Source of the DNA: Spongilla lacustris
Lineage: Eukaryota; Porifera; Demospongiae; Spongillida; Spongillidae
Assembly (NCBI GenBank): GCA_949361645.1
Contig: OX442418.1
Location: 5,399,609 to 5,463,608 of the forward strand
Direction: 5' to 3'
DNA: 64,000 nucleotides
Shown: positions 44,960 through 57,185 of the stretch, one piece after another
Layout: each line of letters begins with the position of its first letter
How positions within the stretch are numbered: the stretch's first letter is position 1
Notes under the pieces: generated by a model
The model's input: only the letters and a program-made list of their open reading frames with translations
The model's database searches: none
What the model was told of the DNA's origin: nothing
Position numbers and translations under genes: made by a program

Positions 44960-47900
44960 ATGGCGCCTGCAGTACACAGGTGCAAATTGGATGAGTTGTG
45001 TAGGGTGTGTGGGTGCAAACTACACAAAGTTAGCACAAAACCAGCAGCTAAAAATCGATACCCGTGCATGTATCAGTGTGCTGCGTTTAGTGAGGAGCTG
45101 TTGTCAGCATTTCATATTGCAACAACCAAGATTGCTATCAGATCCACCCACCAATGTTTTGCAACAAGTGCTACCTCACTATGAAGCATGTCGCAACAGC
45201 TGACATACACAAGAAACCATACAAGTGTGGTCTGAAACCTTATGACTGGTACAACCATACAATCCACAGCTGTAAGGTATGTACTGGTGAATGCAATTGT
45301 ACAAAGGGAAATCCCCTTACACATATAGGGATGCAGTAAGGGTATGCCTCCTTCTAAGGCACGATGGCCCCTAGCTGAGATATCTGGCAACACTCCAGCC
45401 CAAGTTGTACAGCACATCATGGCCATAGCACCAGCTACTTTCTGCTATTAGTGAGCTGAACTGTCCCATTTGCCTCAGTGTGTTGAGACGGCCAATACAG
45501 TTGCCATGCGAGAGACTTGTGTGTGCTCGCTGTCTGACTGAATGGATCCACCTGAGGGGTTCATTTTGTCCCTGCTGCTATGACACCAGTCCATTGGAGT
45601 GCACACAACTAAAGCCAGCGTCCAGAATGGTTCAGCTGCTGCTAAATGACGTGATGGTGTCGTGTGCATCATGCAAGAGGAATGTGAGAGCTGTTGATTA
45701 TGACACACACACTTGTACTGATGAGGTCAACAGAGAGGAAATGCAGCTTGTGCATACCGTTGTGCACAGAATGTTGGATGCTTCAAAGGAGAACTGCATT
45801 CACATTCCAACTGGAGGAACAGTAAGTGATAATCAATACAGATTGTTGTTATTTAACTTACACTTACAGCCATTGACGTTGGCTCGTGTGACAGTGCCAA
45901 AAGCCCCTATCACACAGTTGAGCAAACGCACACGTAAGCGTCATGTGCTTGAGCTTCAACGGACACGCAACATCTTAAGTGGCAGCTCCGATGATTCTGG
46001 CATCCTCTTTGAGGATGAAGTCAGAGTGCTGGGATCAAGCTGAATATAGAGCCAACACAAGGGCTTGCTATCAAATCCATGATTGGCTTACCATGGTACA
46101 GGCTGAGAACCCTCAGCAGGTACATGCATGTAAAGGAAGAAAATACAATGGTGTACATCTATTTGAATTTCAATTTCAGATGGTTGAAACACTCTGGTAT
46201 CAGCTTTGATAGTGAGCGGAAACATCGTGCCCTCTGCAGAGAGCTGATAGGAGACAACTTGGAGGTAGAGCTTGCTCCATTCTCTTTTAAGTTGGCTGAT
46301 GGTGGTGAAGAAATCATAGGGGCAGCTCATGCCTATACACCCAGCCTCACTGCAAAGATCACCCAACTTCTGGAACAGAATGAGATGTATGATAAAAGGT
46401 AGTTTATGTGTCATAGAACATGAATGGAATTGCTTTTACTTAGGGAAAGCACACTCACATGGCATGAAGGCATGATACCAGATGACGAAATATGGCTTAA
46501 GCTTGGTGGTGATAAAGGGGGTGGTTTATTCAAAATGAATTTTCAAATCGTGAACACACATGCGCCAAATTCTGTGCATAACACATGTGTGTTTTCATGT
46601 TTTGAGGCTGATGACACACGTACAAACCTCCATGTGGCACTGGACAGGTTCAGAGCTGAGGTGACTGCACTTCACACCATGAAGTGGAAGTACGTTGTTA
46701 AAAATTGTTTGTATTAAAATACTTCTTGATTTTTAAAGGACATATGTACTGAAACCCTTTCTCAGTGGTGACTATGATTTTCTGTGTCTAATGTACGGAA
46801 CCTCTGGTGCAAGTGGTAAGCTTGATTTTATAGGAAATTGTTACTACATATATTTTGTATCACAGGAAAACATCCATGCCTGTGGTGCCTAGTGACACTA
46901 GATCAGTTACGGACATCATCACCAACTAGTTGTCTGTGTGCCCGCCGTTCCTTGGAGACAATGTTAGCTGACTATCAGTGGTTTTATTGCAAGTGGTGGA
47001 GATATCAAGAATGCAAAATATTACAACAACTGCATTAATGAGCCATTCTTTAAAATCCTCCTCTCTCAGGTACCATGTATGGACACAACAAATTTTAAAT
47101 GTATTCTGATATCTGACTTACTTGCAGGTCTGTGTTCCTGGCCTACACATCACTCAAGGAATATTCCTGAAGCTCTTTTCGATGTTTGAGGAAGCCTGCC
47201 ACAGAATCGACTTGAAACTGGCACTGTATTGTCCAACTGCTCCCATCAGTAGATCCCAATTTGACGAGTATTCCAAAGCACTTAAAGATCTGAGCGAAAT
47301 AATTAGTGAATTGGAAACAGTGCATCTTGAAGAGGAAACCTTTCAACAGTTAGCAACCTACTGTTCAATTTCTGCTGGCAACTTCACACCATTCATTGGA
47401 AGTCTTCTTGAACTCTCCAGTAACTGGCACGAGAGGAGAAAAGTGTTGGTGAGTTATTTTTTTCCAGCCCATCATGAACTTTAATATTATTTGTTCTAAA
47501 GGAGAATCAAAAAAATCTTATCACAGTCACTGTCAACAAGGGTTTCAAGATGGATGATGGTCCATGCATCAAGAGAGTTCAGTCTTGCTTGGATTCATTT
47601 GGTGTGTGTCGCCAACGTTATTATGGTGGGATATTCGTTGGAAACCATGTCCACAAAATTCTGAAGGTGCTACTAGTTATGGATGCATGGCAATAATGAA
47701 CCATGTATTTTTACATATATATTACAGCCCTCCAATATTGAAGCTCTCTGCTCATGCATATTAACTGCAACGGGCAACTCACCAGAATTGAAAGATGAGG
47801 CAGAAGCCGTTTATACAAGGTTCCTCACACTTCTGAAGCAGTTTTCTGAGTGTCACTCCCTGTATGATTGCAACGCTACCACACCTGATAAAGTGCAACA

Positions 47901-48277
47901 CCTTGGTATGAACATACTTTCAGTGCTCATGCAAGCCGCCATGCACATATTCATATTTCTATTTAACAGACCACACCATCAAGAGTTTTTTTGCCACCTT
48001 TGATAAGGAATTCCAAGGTGTTGGCAGAACAGTGAAGATGCACATTCTTGAATGCCATACTGTGGAATGGCTATCACTGCACCAGGCAGGATGTGGCCTC
48101 ATGGGTGAGCAGGGTGCAGAATCTATCCACGCCAAGTTCAACTCCCTAAAACGTACCTATTCTAGTATAAGGAACCCATTAGATAAGTTGAAAAGCATAA
48201 TGCGAGAACATTACCTAAATATAGCACCAAGTATGTCTGCCGCTGTTCCACCTGTTGAGAAAAGGAAAAAAAAATAA
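44960..48277 (+). pseudogene. RAG1-like recombinase/transposase, 11 exons, decayed by frameshifts
   Basis: Inferred exons: 44960-~45345, ~45456-45821, 45870-46119, 46180-46398, 46444-46689, 46739-46815, 46866-47069, 47128-47448, 47502-47666, 47728-47905, 47970-48277. The introns inferred after 45821 are 45-62 bp GT-AG. The N-terminus matches RAG1 in order: CRVCG...RYP, IHPPMFCNKCYLTMKH, HSCKVC, then a RING finger and an SCASCKRNV...H-type finger. The core has KLGGDKGGG (first Asp), LSGDYDFLC and SGASGKHPCLWC (second Asp and CxxC), PGLHITQGI, GNHVHKILKPSNIEALC, HILECH and GEQGAESIHAKFN (Glu). Each sits where RAG1 has D600, D708, CxxC, Hx4H and E962. Frameshifts near 45118, 45350-45455, 46035 and 46990 make it inactive. 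Confidence 0.8.
45456..45725 (+). pseudogene. RAG1-type RING finger and following zinc finger
   Basis: CPICLSVLRRPIQLPCERLV then CARCLTEWIHLRGSFCPCC gives the RING spacing C-x2-C ... C-x4-C ... C-x2-C ... C-P-x-C, including the GS(F/Y)CPxC ending of RAG1. It is followed by LNDVMVSCASCKRNVRAVDY and THTC, equivalent to the finger after the RAG1 RING. Open over this whole stretch. Confidence 0.85.
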
Positions 48278-48758
48278 CGCATGAATCTTCGTTAAAAAGC
48301 AACTTATTCTGACGTCCATAACTCCCACATAAAATCGAGTAGTAACGTATTGACAACAAAATGTCAAACAACAAGTTCAGGTTACTATCCCATACCTTTT
48401 TCACACCAAATCATCTGGAGGTTTAGCCAAAAACACGAAATGTTCACACGACGTCTCACGAGGATCCTTCCGTATTAATTTGTATAGCGAAAGTACAAAA
48501 TGTTTTTATGACAAGAAAAATGCACCGACGTTTTACTAACTGCTTTCTCTGTGCACAAGTTCTGTTACTTCGTGAAACCAGGCGATTACAAGCCTAGACA
48601 AAAAGGTTTTTTCCAAGGTAGGCATTGCTACGGAACAAATGAGCCATGTTGCTAGGTACTTAATATTCACAGCGGGCGTGGACCTAATGTCCACGTTTCA
48701 ATGCAATTGTAACAGCCGTGAGGTACACATAGCGCCAGTCATAGCGCGAAGGTAATTT

Positions 48759-48992
48759 TGCGGGGGCGGATACTTACCCAAACTAAATTTCCTAATGTAA
48801 ACGATTGAATGTACGTGCGAAGGCATATAGCTTGCTTGCGGAAGCAAATGCAGTGTATTAAATTTTTGTCTGTTACAAGTGCGAAAGTTGCAAAGCGGCT
48901 CCCTTGCTGGGAGGATCGAGGCCCGGCATATCTCTCTCCGCCCTTGCGGCAGTCTACCAACCCTCGCTGCAAAATCCTACACTGATCCGCCC
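48759..48992. mobile_element. small MITE with GGGGCGGATC ends
   Basis: GGGGGCGGATACTTACC at the left and CACTGATCCGCCCCTG at the right form short inverted ends related to the 43557 and 61443 elements. Flanks ATTTTG/TATTTG suggest a slightly decayed duplication. Confidence 0.5.
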
Positions 48993-49001
48993 CTGTATTT
49001 G

Positions 49002-49002
<1 letters not shown>

Positions 49003-49032
<30 letters not shown>

Positions 49033-49095
49033 GCGCCATTATTGCATTATGTCCCCGGGCGCTCAACAACCACACTACGCCACTGGCTCAATAAA
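49003..49095. repeat. poly-G tract and CCAGTGGCGTAGTG-type end
   Basis: Twenty-nine G residues followed by GCGCGCC and then the complement of a CCAGTGGCGTAGTGTGG terminus at 49070-49088. Counterpart of the tract at 42405. Confidence 0.65.
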
Positions 49096-49385
49096 CACCA
49101 GCAGTGTCTTCTTTGATCCTCATATTGCACGATCTGGACCATTTTAGACATGTTTGAACAGATATTTTGCTGCCAATGCAGATGCACAAATCTCGACATT
49201 GATGTGGGCCTGGTATCTTAAACACAGATAAGGACTGCTGGTACCGGGATCACCCGCAGATGCACCTGCTGCATCATGAGCATGTACAGCATTGTACACA
49301 TTGTTGTATTTATCGCTCGAAGGGCCCCCTGGTGTGTGCACAGATAGTAGAGCCACTGGTTTTCTATCTTAGAAAAAGCTGTTCA
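49095..49385 (-). mobile_element. Helitron Rep-helicase fragment
   Basis: One minus-strand frame reads SSPYLCLRYQAHINVEICAS, then AAKYLFKHV, a stop, and NGPDRA. PYNPxLxxxYxxHINVEVCxSxxxxKYLFKYxxKGPDRA is the conserved segment between the Rep and helicase regions of Helitrons. Neither end nor the helicase motifs are visible. Dead fragment. Confidence 0.65.
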
Positions 49386-49399
49386 GAAGGTGAAATGAA

Positions 49400-50930
49400 T
49401 AAAAATTTCATTGCAGTAAGGCATTTTGTGTCATCCATGCTGTGTGTCAGATCGACAAATTAAGGTGCCAGCCGTCATGCAGTTCCATATGGAAAAAGCA
49501 ATACAAAGTGCAGAGTATCATGTGCTCTGTGTGTATCAGCTATAGTTTGTAAACCACCATCTCACAGATGGACCACAATATCCCTTGGGTTTGGTTCTTC
49601 ATCTACCATTACAGATATCACAGTAAGCCGGGCCAGAATTGTAGCGCCGCACATGCTTTCCAGCTGGCCTAGCCTCATGTTGGCATTAATAACTAATTGG
49701 GCTCCTGTGACTTCTTGTATTTCGCAAGCTGTTTTGAAGTCCCTAACATATGGATTGAAGGTGTGGAGTAAAGTTTACAGTTGTAGCAAAATGGAATGAC
49801 GAACGTCGCACTTGAAATACCTTGTGGTAGGTGCACATGGTCAAGTCGAATACTGGCTTCTTCATTTTCATGTAGTGGATCATGGTCTGAAACAAGAGCC
49901 ACGAGCCTAATCCGAAAGCGCGTGATATGACGGGTCTATTAGCGGAAGATCTCAGAGGAGGCAAAAGCATGGTGCTTGTAGAACTTGTTAAACGAATCAG
50001 AATTTCAACTAACACTAATGTAGCAGCAATATAATAAATATATACATGTAAATGCATATATGATGTCAACCGAACAGCCATAGCTGCACTATACTGCAAC
50101 GAGTACAATAGTCAGCCAGGTGAGGGCCTTTATACATAGTATACCACCATTAAAATACGTTCTACTATGGTTTTCAAGTATAGCTGTGAATGATCTTAGC
50201 TATAGAGTTATAGTTGCATGCTTATAGCCTCATAAGATGAATATACATCTTGCAAAATATATATACTATGACAATTCCACAGGAGCAGCAAACCTTCATT
50301 TCCAGAGTATTTACTAATTTAACTTCTCTACACGGTGCATGTAAATTTCACCAACGTACTATACGATGAGCAGATAACTCATAATTAAAGCAAGTTACCA
50401 AAACTAAAAGTAAAACATTGATGATAGATAAATCTGAAGAATAAAGAATTGATGGTCATTGACATGCTCGTGGACTATTTAATTGGTGATTTAATGTTTG
50501 TGGCCAGTGAAAATAATATTCTTCAATGCTAAATGATATTGTGCTCAAGTGTATGCATGCTAGTCAGTTTTTTGTTCACAACTTGAATATACATGTGATG
50601 AATTTTAGTTAAAAACCATCTAAAAGTCTTAACAAAGTCAGAACTACTTATATGCAATGTTTAGAATTAATATCTTACGGAATGGCAAGGTTATGCTTTA
50701 TTGTTCCTCAACCGTCGCAGTTTTTATTGCAATTACGCATTGACCGCTAGCTGTACTAAAAATGTTGTCACTTTGGCGCTACATATCTTTGGTGCTAAAT
50801 ATGCTACCGTGACGCATAAAGTACTGTTAAACGCAGCTTTTTTGTTCTTTTTAACGATAATAATATTATAATCTTTTTGAGTATTTTTTTTTTAATTCCG
50901 CAGTGCCTACATATAGCGAGTCTGCACGAC
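49400..50930. other. no recognisable gene
   Basis: Contains moderately long minus-strand frames around 49693-50108 that lack any domain I recognise. Elsewhere A/T-rich. They may be further decayed Helitron cargo. Confidence 0.4.
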
Positions 50931-50940
50931 GCATGTAGAT

Positions 50941-51810
50941 GCACAAGTAAATCAAAAACTTCTCTATCGAGAAAGTGATTGGTGGTATGTAGGATTGGTG
51001 GTGCAAAAAGCAAGGAAACAAGGTACAGTATGTTAAGGTGAGGTTTAGTAGGATCGTACAACTCACAGTCCTGAATTTGCAAATGAAGAAGCCTATTTGC
51101 AAATGTAGGACTGTTATAGTTGTAGGATCCTACCAAACCTCACCTTAACATACTGTACCTTGTTTCCTTGCTTTTTGCACCACCAATCCTACATCCCACC
51201 AATCACTTTCTTAATAGAGAAGTTTTTGATTTACTTGTTCCTCCCCCTTTTTTTTTCTCTGCCAGGAGTGTTCAATATAATATATGGTTAGTGTATTCGT
51301 TGCGATGTATAAGACGCTTAGATTCCTCTTGTGTGTAGTCTGAGTATATATTATTATAGGCCTCATTTTTTATTTGATTAAATCATATTGCATGCTGCTA
51401 GGCAACGAGAATTTTCACCGATAATGAATTGCACCTGCTTGGGTCATTTCACGGCATTTCATCACCAGCTAACAACTTTAAGTCTTATTTGTATGAAAGG
51501 GGCACGTTTGGAAATCAAATGCAACTTTTTTTTACGACGTTTCTGTCGCGAGCTATACGTGACGAACGGAAGACGGAGGAGGAGGAGAACAAAATAAAAT
51601 GGCGGAATTTTGGTACCGACTTGTCACTCCACGTAAACGGCACTGTTTAGCGAAGCTCACGTTATAATTATATGTGCATATCTGTCATGTTTGTGATGGA
51701 TTATATGCGAGCTGGCGAGTAAAGGCAACGCGTCGTTACTGTTTTAAAACGCTCGATCGAAAACCACGCCCACGAAGCCAATCCTTCATAGGACCCACGG
51801 TAGTGGGTCC
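50941..51810. mobile_element. intact copy of the palindrome-bearing repeat
   Basis: A ~300 bp hairpin (arms GAGAAAGTGATTGGTGGTATG and its complement, centre near 51090) is followed by ~570 bp matching 10195-10330 and 14537-14850. The right end has GGACCCACGGTAGTGGGTCC. This is the uninterrupted paralogue of the site into which BEL/Pao inserted at 10362. Confidence 0.75.
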
Positions 51811-52175
51811 TGATAACAATTAATATGCAGAGATAGTATGCAGACCATGATGCCATTCGTATGAGTGATCAGTCCGAATCGGTAGTTTTTTTATGCTGAC
51901 TTTGCATACGGTACGGCTACCCAGCCTAAATTACCGCGTATTAAAACGTCTATTTATTTAAATTTTCATGGACGTGCATGCAAAAAGGAAGCAATAAATA
52001 TAGTATACAATTATACCTTTACAACGTTCTGTACGTCACAATACGTCTCTGAGACTGAGTACAGACGACGATCATGTTCATCAGTAGTGAAAAGGGGTGT
52101 AGGGGACTGTAGACACAAATTTATAATTCATTGTGAACTAAAACACTAGGTTCCTGTATATGTTTATAATATCAT

Positions 52176-52790
52176 CTATTGGATAGCATTGTAAAAGTTG
52201 GCCTGCAGCCAGGACCTGATTATACCATCTATTTGGAGTGAGTTTATCAAAGTTGCATCTCCATATGAAGCGAGGGTATCATCGACCGCATTGTGCGTTT
52301 GCACCATTGTACACACCACGTCAAAATCCATTGTAGTCGATATTTGTATGGGATGCGATATATAGGAAAGCTGCGTATAATTATAACATTTATGTAATTG
52401 TACAGCCCCTATAGAAATAAAAACTAGCTGGCTTACCCACTGGTACGTTCTATTTCTGATAAAATCAATCATTGCATTCAGTGCAAGGACTTCTGTACTG
52501 TTCTTGACATATTGATACGACAGCAGAGAGCATAGCGATTCGATAGCATAGTACTGGGTATGGGTGAAATTTTGAACGGCGGTACAAAATAAAAGACATT
52601 TCTATCACATTCGATTGATCATTGAAATGCTCAGATTTGACAACTAAACCTGGTAGAATAATTCTACTATGTACAGGCTTGTGCTCATATCCTCGAGAAT
52701 CGCTTTCTCTGATTGCGATCCTTTCTCTATCGGACATGCATAGTTCAAAGCGAACAGTACAAAGAGGATTACACACACTGCCTTATCCAC
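52176..52790 (-). pseudogene. small secreted helical protein, paralogue A (start codon lost)
   Basis: Exon 1 52650-52790, 48-bp intron, exon 2 52176-52601. Same structure as the paralogue at 60693-61367, but the initiator ATG is GTG (VDKAVCVILFVLFALNYACP), and the nearest upstream ATG is out of frame. Otherwise the frame is open to NFYNAIQ. Relative to B it lacks 3, 1 and 14 codons, all in-frame changes, which argues that it evolved as coding DNA. It may use an unseen upstream exon, a non-ATG start, or be recently inactivated. No family recognised. Confidence 0.55.
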
Positions 52791-53384
52791 CACAATAATG
52801 ATGAGAGCTTATGCATGGGATCCAATTTTTGCATTTATATATATGCGAAAAAGATGATCATGATGCGCTTTCATTACCGCTCGGGAAATAAATTTAGAAT
52901 GTTTTATGGTGACGTCGTGGGAGTGCCAAAAAAATGCAAGGATGTGGTGGAATTCATTGCCGGATATTTGAATGTCTCGCCATATTTACCTCAAGAACAT
53001 ATAAATGTATATGGGTTGGTTTGTTACGTGGTTCACGCTATCAATAACAGGACCTTATAAAATGAATGTGTAGCACAAGCGAACTATATACATGTATATC
53101 GCTTTGTGAGCATCGACATAAAGCTTATGCCCATGCATGCAATGAGAGATGGTTTTTTAGTTGCAATATGCATGCTATCATATAGACAAGGATTTTATGC
53201 ATGCCAATGATATTGAGAATGAGATCATAAAAGCTGTGTGAACCACTGTAGGCTGCTATTTCCAATACAATTAAGACAAGCAAATATAGAATTATAATTA
53301 CTTTTTAAAAATATGAAATTCGGTCATAGAAGCCTGACATTAAATGTAAACCAAACATCTGACCAGGAAAAAAAAAGCTATATG

Positions 53385-53625
53385 GAGTAGGACGCAGCCG
53401 CTGCGGGTCACCCGCGAGTCAGGCTGGGGACCAGACCATAATGCCCCTGTGCAGTCTTTATAGCATTAGCTGCAAGTTTTATGAGCACATACATTTTAAA
53501 AAGTAATACGTGAGATGGCTGCCATGCAATTGAGATGGCTTTAAATGGATCATGCACGCATGACAGAAGAATGCCTTTTTATTAAATCTAGGTGACAAAT
53601 TCTGGCATTGAATGAAAGATCTTCT
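53385..53625. other. highly conserved block within the duplication (copy A)
   Basis: GGACGCAGCCGCTGCGGGTC... to GGATC and on to CTTCTGTTGTGCTTGGC is almost identical to 62618-62850, apart from a 16-bp difference near 53550, and clearly more similar than flanking duplicated DNA. No conserved open frame was found in either copy. Confidence 0.5.
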
Positions 53626-54106
53626 GTTGTGCTTGGCGAAGGCTATAGGTAGGTACATGTACATGCATGAGAAATGTGCAAAGGTTCTCATAGGTATATA
53701 TGTGTGGACCACCGATGCGCTAGACCGCATTGGTATAAAATGCTAATTCATGTACGCATATAATATTTCGCACACAAAACATGTCACCATTGCATGCAGT
53801 GATGCATATATGCATGCAAGTAGGAGCATGAATACGTATTCCCCGCTTCCAATATATTTTTGTAGGTGAAATCTATGTCCACACAGAAATTGTGGAAGGG
53901 AATTTACTTTAACGTGAGGAGGTAACGGATCAAAACATAGGATGCAAAGTGGAGGCGTTATCCTTTAAAGCAGCTAAGTGTTTGTTTGTTCGCATAGAGA
54001 AATATTCATAATTAAAAACAGTTCTTGAAAACTGTGTAAGCACGTGATGCAGATGCAGTGCAAGTCAGTTGCATACATCCTTACGCGTACGTGCAACGCC
54101 ATAATA

Positions 54107-55096
54107 ATTATCCATGTATGACACCCAGTATTATAGGGTATATGGTTTGCAGGTTTGGGGCAATGTTCGTGGTCCGGGGGATCGTTATTCCCTTATTCCC
54201 TTATGGAAAATCCCCGGACCCAAACTCCTTATAGGGAACACGGTACGTCTAAAATATTGTACTTCCAGGGGAATACAGTCCGGGGGAGGAGGCGGACTCA
54301 ATTCCCTGACAGAATTGAAGTTTGATTTTGATTTAAAAAAAACAATCTACCTCATCTATAACGTATTTATACCCCACTTATACCCACTTATACCCCATTG
54401 ATACCCCATCGAAAATTTACATTCATCATTAACCCGGACTATTTTCGCTTGGGTTAATTTCATTGGGCAACAACAAAAAAGAACCGGAGATGAAGGGGGC
54501 CGAAAGCGCGTGCGCAAGACGACCGGAGTGGCCCCCTTAAGGAGAGAAGCTCCGCCTACGCAGGCAAGCTTGGGCATGCATCACGGTTACAGTCATTTTT
54601 TTTTTTAATGCTCAGCTTTTTGAAACACAATGCATTGGTTACATTGGGCATATCACGCTTACTGAACTGCATGCATATGGTGTAATTATAAACTGTATGG
54701 AATGCGTCAAGCCTTCGGCCGACACAGAAGGCAGAGACGCCATCGTCGACGTGGCTTCTCCTCCCCTCGTTCATACCTATGAAGTACGCCAACCACGCTA
54801 ATAATAAGCTTAGCGTATTTCATCCAGTGTACGCATATCAGTATAGCGGTTTAGAATAAGACCGAAGAAAAAGGTGAAATGTCAAATGTTACAGAAGCTG
54901 CATAGTTGGCGACCTATATACTAGCTAGCTGCGATCAGCTTTTCAAACCAAAGGTGCCCGCCCTTACTGTACATCCAGGGAACTCGGGAACTCGGGACGG
55001 GACGGGCCGGGGACCGTATTCCCTAGGGATTTAAGTCTAGGGGGAACCGTATTCCCTAAAGGAATACGATCCCCCGGACCGACAATTGTCCCGATC
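54107..55096. mobile_element. insertion private to duplication copy A
   Basis: Absent from copy B, where CCATAATA is followed directly by TGGTACCCGGTATAATATA. Contains GGTCCGGGGGATCG at 54168 and its complement CGATCCCCCGGACC at 55067 as inverted words. Between them are poly-purine GGGAACTCGGGACGGGACGG and a coding-like GGGGGCCGAAAGCGCG stretch. Element type not identified. Confidence 0.55.
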
Positions 55097-55399
55097 CGTA
55101 TACCGGTATAATATATACATGTATGTACACGTATACGCTTTCATGTATCAGTCAGTTTTCATCAGTCATATCGTTAATAATATACATTTAAAATGCATAC
55201 ACTGAAGGGGACGAAATTACCAAGAATACTGTATATTAATAAAATTTAGGAAATGAAAAAAATATTAACTAGCTTAGTTCCACGAATTGGCATTGGGTCG
55301 AGACCATGCATGCAAGTCACATACAGTTGTGAATGGGTAAATCCCTATAACAATGGAGATCACAAAGAATGATAGGCCTCAGTGATGTTAGTACTATTT

Positions 55400-57180
55400 A
55401 CTGGCTAAGAGACAACAGGAAAGATTGAAGGACAATTCAAAAATTTGGAACAATGGAAAGAAAGAAAAAAATTGGGTACGCACCTCATTTTGAAGTGATC
55501 GAACTTTGTACTATGGCCCCCTAAACCTGTTTGGAAAATGTGTATTTTTTTTACGCTCCTTTTACCCTTGTATTCTACATTGTCCCTCATCTCTTTTTAA
55601 AACCTTTCTTTCTTTTCTTTAAAAAAAAATTTAAGCATTTGTTCTTCAACCATTTTTTTATGTATAGCTTAACATATTCAATTGAACTAAATATCACCTG
55701 GTTTACTTGTAACTCTTCCAATTGCAAGCTAATCCCTCTTTGGAAAAAAAAGTTTCTTTTTCCCTACTGAGTGGAAATTCAAACATTATATTATGGAAAG
55801 TGAATCCACCAACTAGAGCTGCCATTATGAAAAGTCACTCCACACAATGGGCATGAGAAGACACTTATGCCACTATTTACATTAATGAGTATTAATAATT
55901 TACTGCGCGCCACCCGCAATTTTCACTTTCTCCAAACATTTGGCAACACAGCGTTTCAGACAACAGAGATGGTTGACTTTGCTTATGAGTTTTATTATTA
56001 GCCATACTCGTACAGCACGACAAACAGACGGACTGAAAAACGAAAATCGAACAGTTTCTGAGAGCTACACCTCTATACTTCTAGAAAATGCTACATTTGG
56101 AAGAATATATTACACTATTGCACAGAATGATAAATAGAATTATTGAAGTACACGGGGGGGGGGGGGGGGGGGGGGGGGAAAGGAGGGGGGTTTGCAATAG
56201 CACAACAGTACATACGTCTTTTGTTCCAAAACACGTAGGGGTACAGTCAAATATTAATAAAACAGCATCATCTGCTTGATGTTGCAAATATTGCAAGACA
56301 TTATTGAGAAACTTCAGTTCCACTCTGACTGCTGGTAGTGACCACTCTCAACAAGAAGGCTTTCCACAATAGCCTATTGAATACTCAGGTAGTGATCTTA
56401 CTACACTCAAATGTCGCATGGCTTACTTGCAGATCTTCATAGCTTATACAATGATCTTTCCCCTTTGGAAAGAGTTGTTCTTTTGATTGAGGAGATCCTG
56501 CAAGAGAATCAAAAGACAGAATTGCGTATCACAGTAAATAAGCTACATGTAGGCTATATAAGGCCTCAGCTGACAAATTAGAAAGGTTTTCTTGTATAAT
56601 CAATGGCTTCATCAGAGCCTATCATTAACTGTGGTGAGAAATATGCAACCTTGATATCATCACTTGGGGCCATATAAATGTATTTGGACACAGTCACAAT
56701 TTAGAAGCCACCTACATAGTTAGGAACCCACTCATATTTAGACTGTAGGATACCCAGGATAAAGCTCTGACCCTATATTAGGGGTCAGCATTTATGGAGT
56801 AAATTTATTGACTTATTATTTCTCTTTATGATTTCATTTTAATAACTTAAGTATCATCTTGTATGTATATCATACTATTCTGAGAAATCAACTGAATCCA
56901 CAAATTTACAAAAGTAGTACACATAGTCTTCAGATTGTACATATTTGCCTTTAAGTGAATAGCACTGGAGCCAGAAGCAAATAAATGTTGTTTATAACAC
57001 TCCATAACCGTTCGTCGCATGGACAAAAATGAAGAAGGTGGGAGCTATGATGATTACATCAGTATGGTGCATATGAGATGAGTAGGAAAGAGAGGCAAAA
57101 TATTTGTAACTTTGTGCCAACATATACAATGCAAAAATAAGAACCTGGCTTATGCAGAGTAATTTGTGAACTTGGGACAT
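55400..57180. other. no recognisable gene; poly-G at 56154-56178
   Basis: Pyrimidine-rich 55540-55640, a 25-G run followed by AAAGGAGGGGGG at 56154, and a plus-strand stretch near 56430-56580 (SLYNDLSPLERVVLLIEEIL in one frame) that looks mildly coding but has no recognised family. Confidence 0.45.
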
Positions 57181-57185
57181 CAACT

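Larger units (their letters stand above)
44493..48720 (+). mobile_element. RAG1-like (N-RAG type) transposon, TSD AGGT
   Basis: Ends CACGGCTGTTACGTACGTGC and the complement CACGGCTGTTACAATTGC, each with a CATTAGGT word 20-35 bp inside. AGGT is duplicated at 44489-44492 and 48721-48724. The 4.2 kb interior holds one multi-exon gene encoding a RAG1-like protein, so this looks like a former autonomous member. Its ends match 40794-42357 and 57784-59559. The CAC start recalls RAG/Transib termini, but the 4-bp target duplication differs from their usual 5 bp. Confidence 0.85.
51950..55392. repeat. segmental duplication, copy A
   Basis: Collinear with 60460-64000 in the same orientation, from CGTCTATTTATT... 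through GATAGGCCTCAGTGATGT. Interrupted by a private insertion at about 54107-55096, while copy B carries a private MITE at 61443-62228. Identity varies along its length. Confidence 0.85.

Noticed and set aside
44493..48720. Interpretation as a functional host RAG1 gene
   Set aside because: At least four frameshifts, exact TIRs and a target duplication point to a dead transposon copy, and no RAG2-like Kelch gene was found beside it.
49743..50108. 121-codon minus-strand ORF as a host gene
   Set aside because: No domain or splice context recognised and it abuts Helitron debris; listed only as unassigned sequence.
50804..51136. Overlapping minus-strand ORFs in the hairpin at about 51 kb
   Set aside because: They span the palindrome arms and are disrupted in the copy at 9.9 kb.
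52713..53060. 115-codon plus-strand ORF opposite the secreted-protein gene
   Set aside because: Copy B of the duplication has stops and a transposon in the same stretch, so it is not conserved as coding sequence, whereas the minus-strand frames are.
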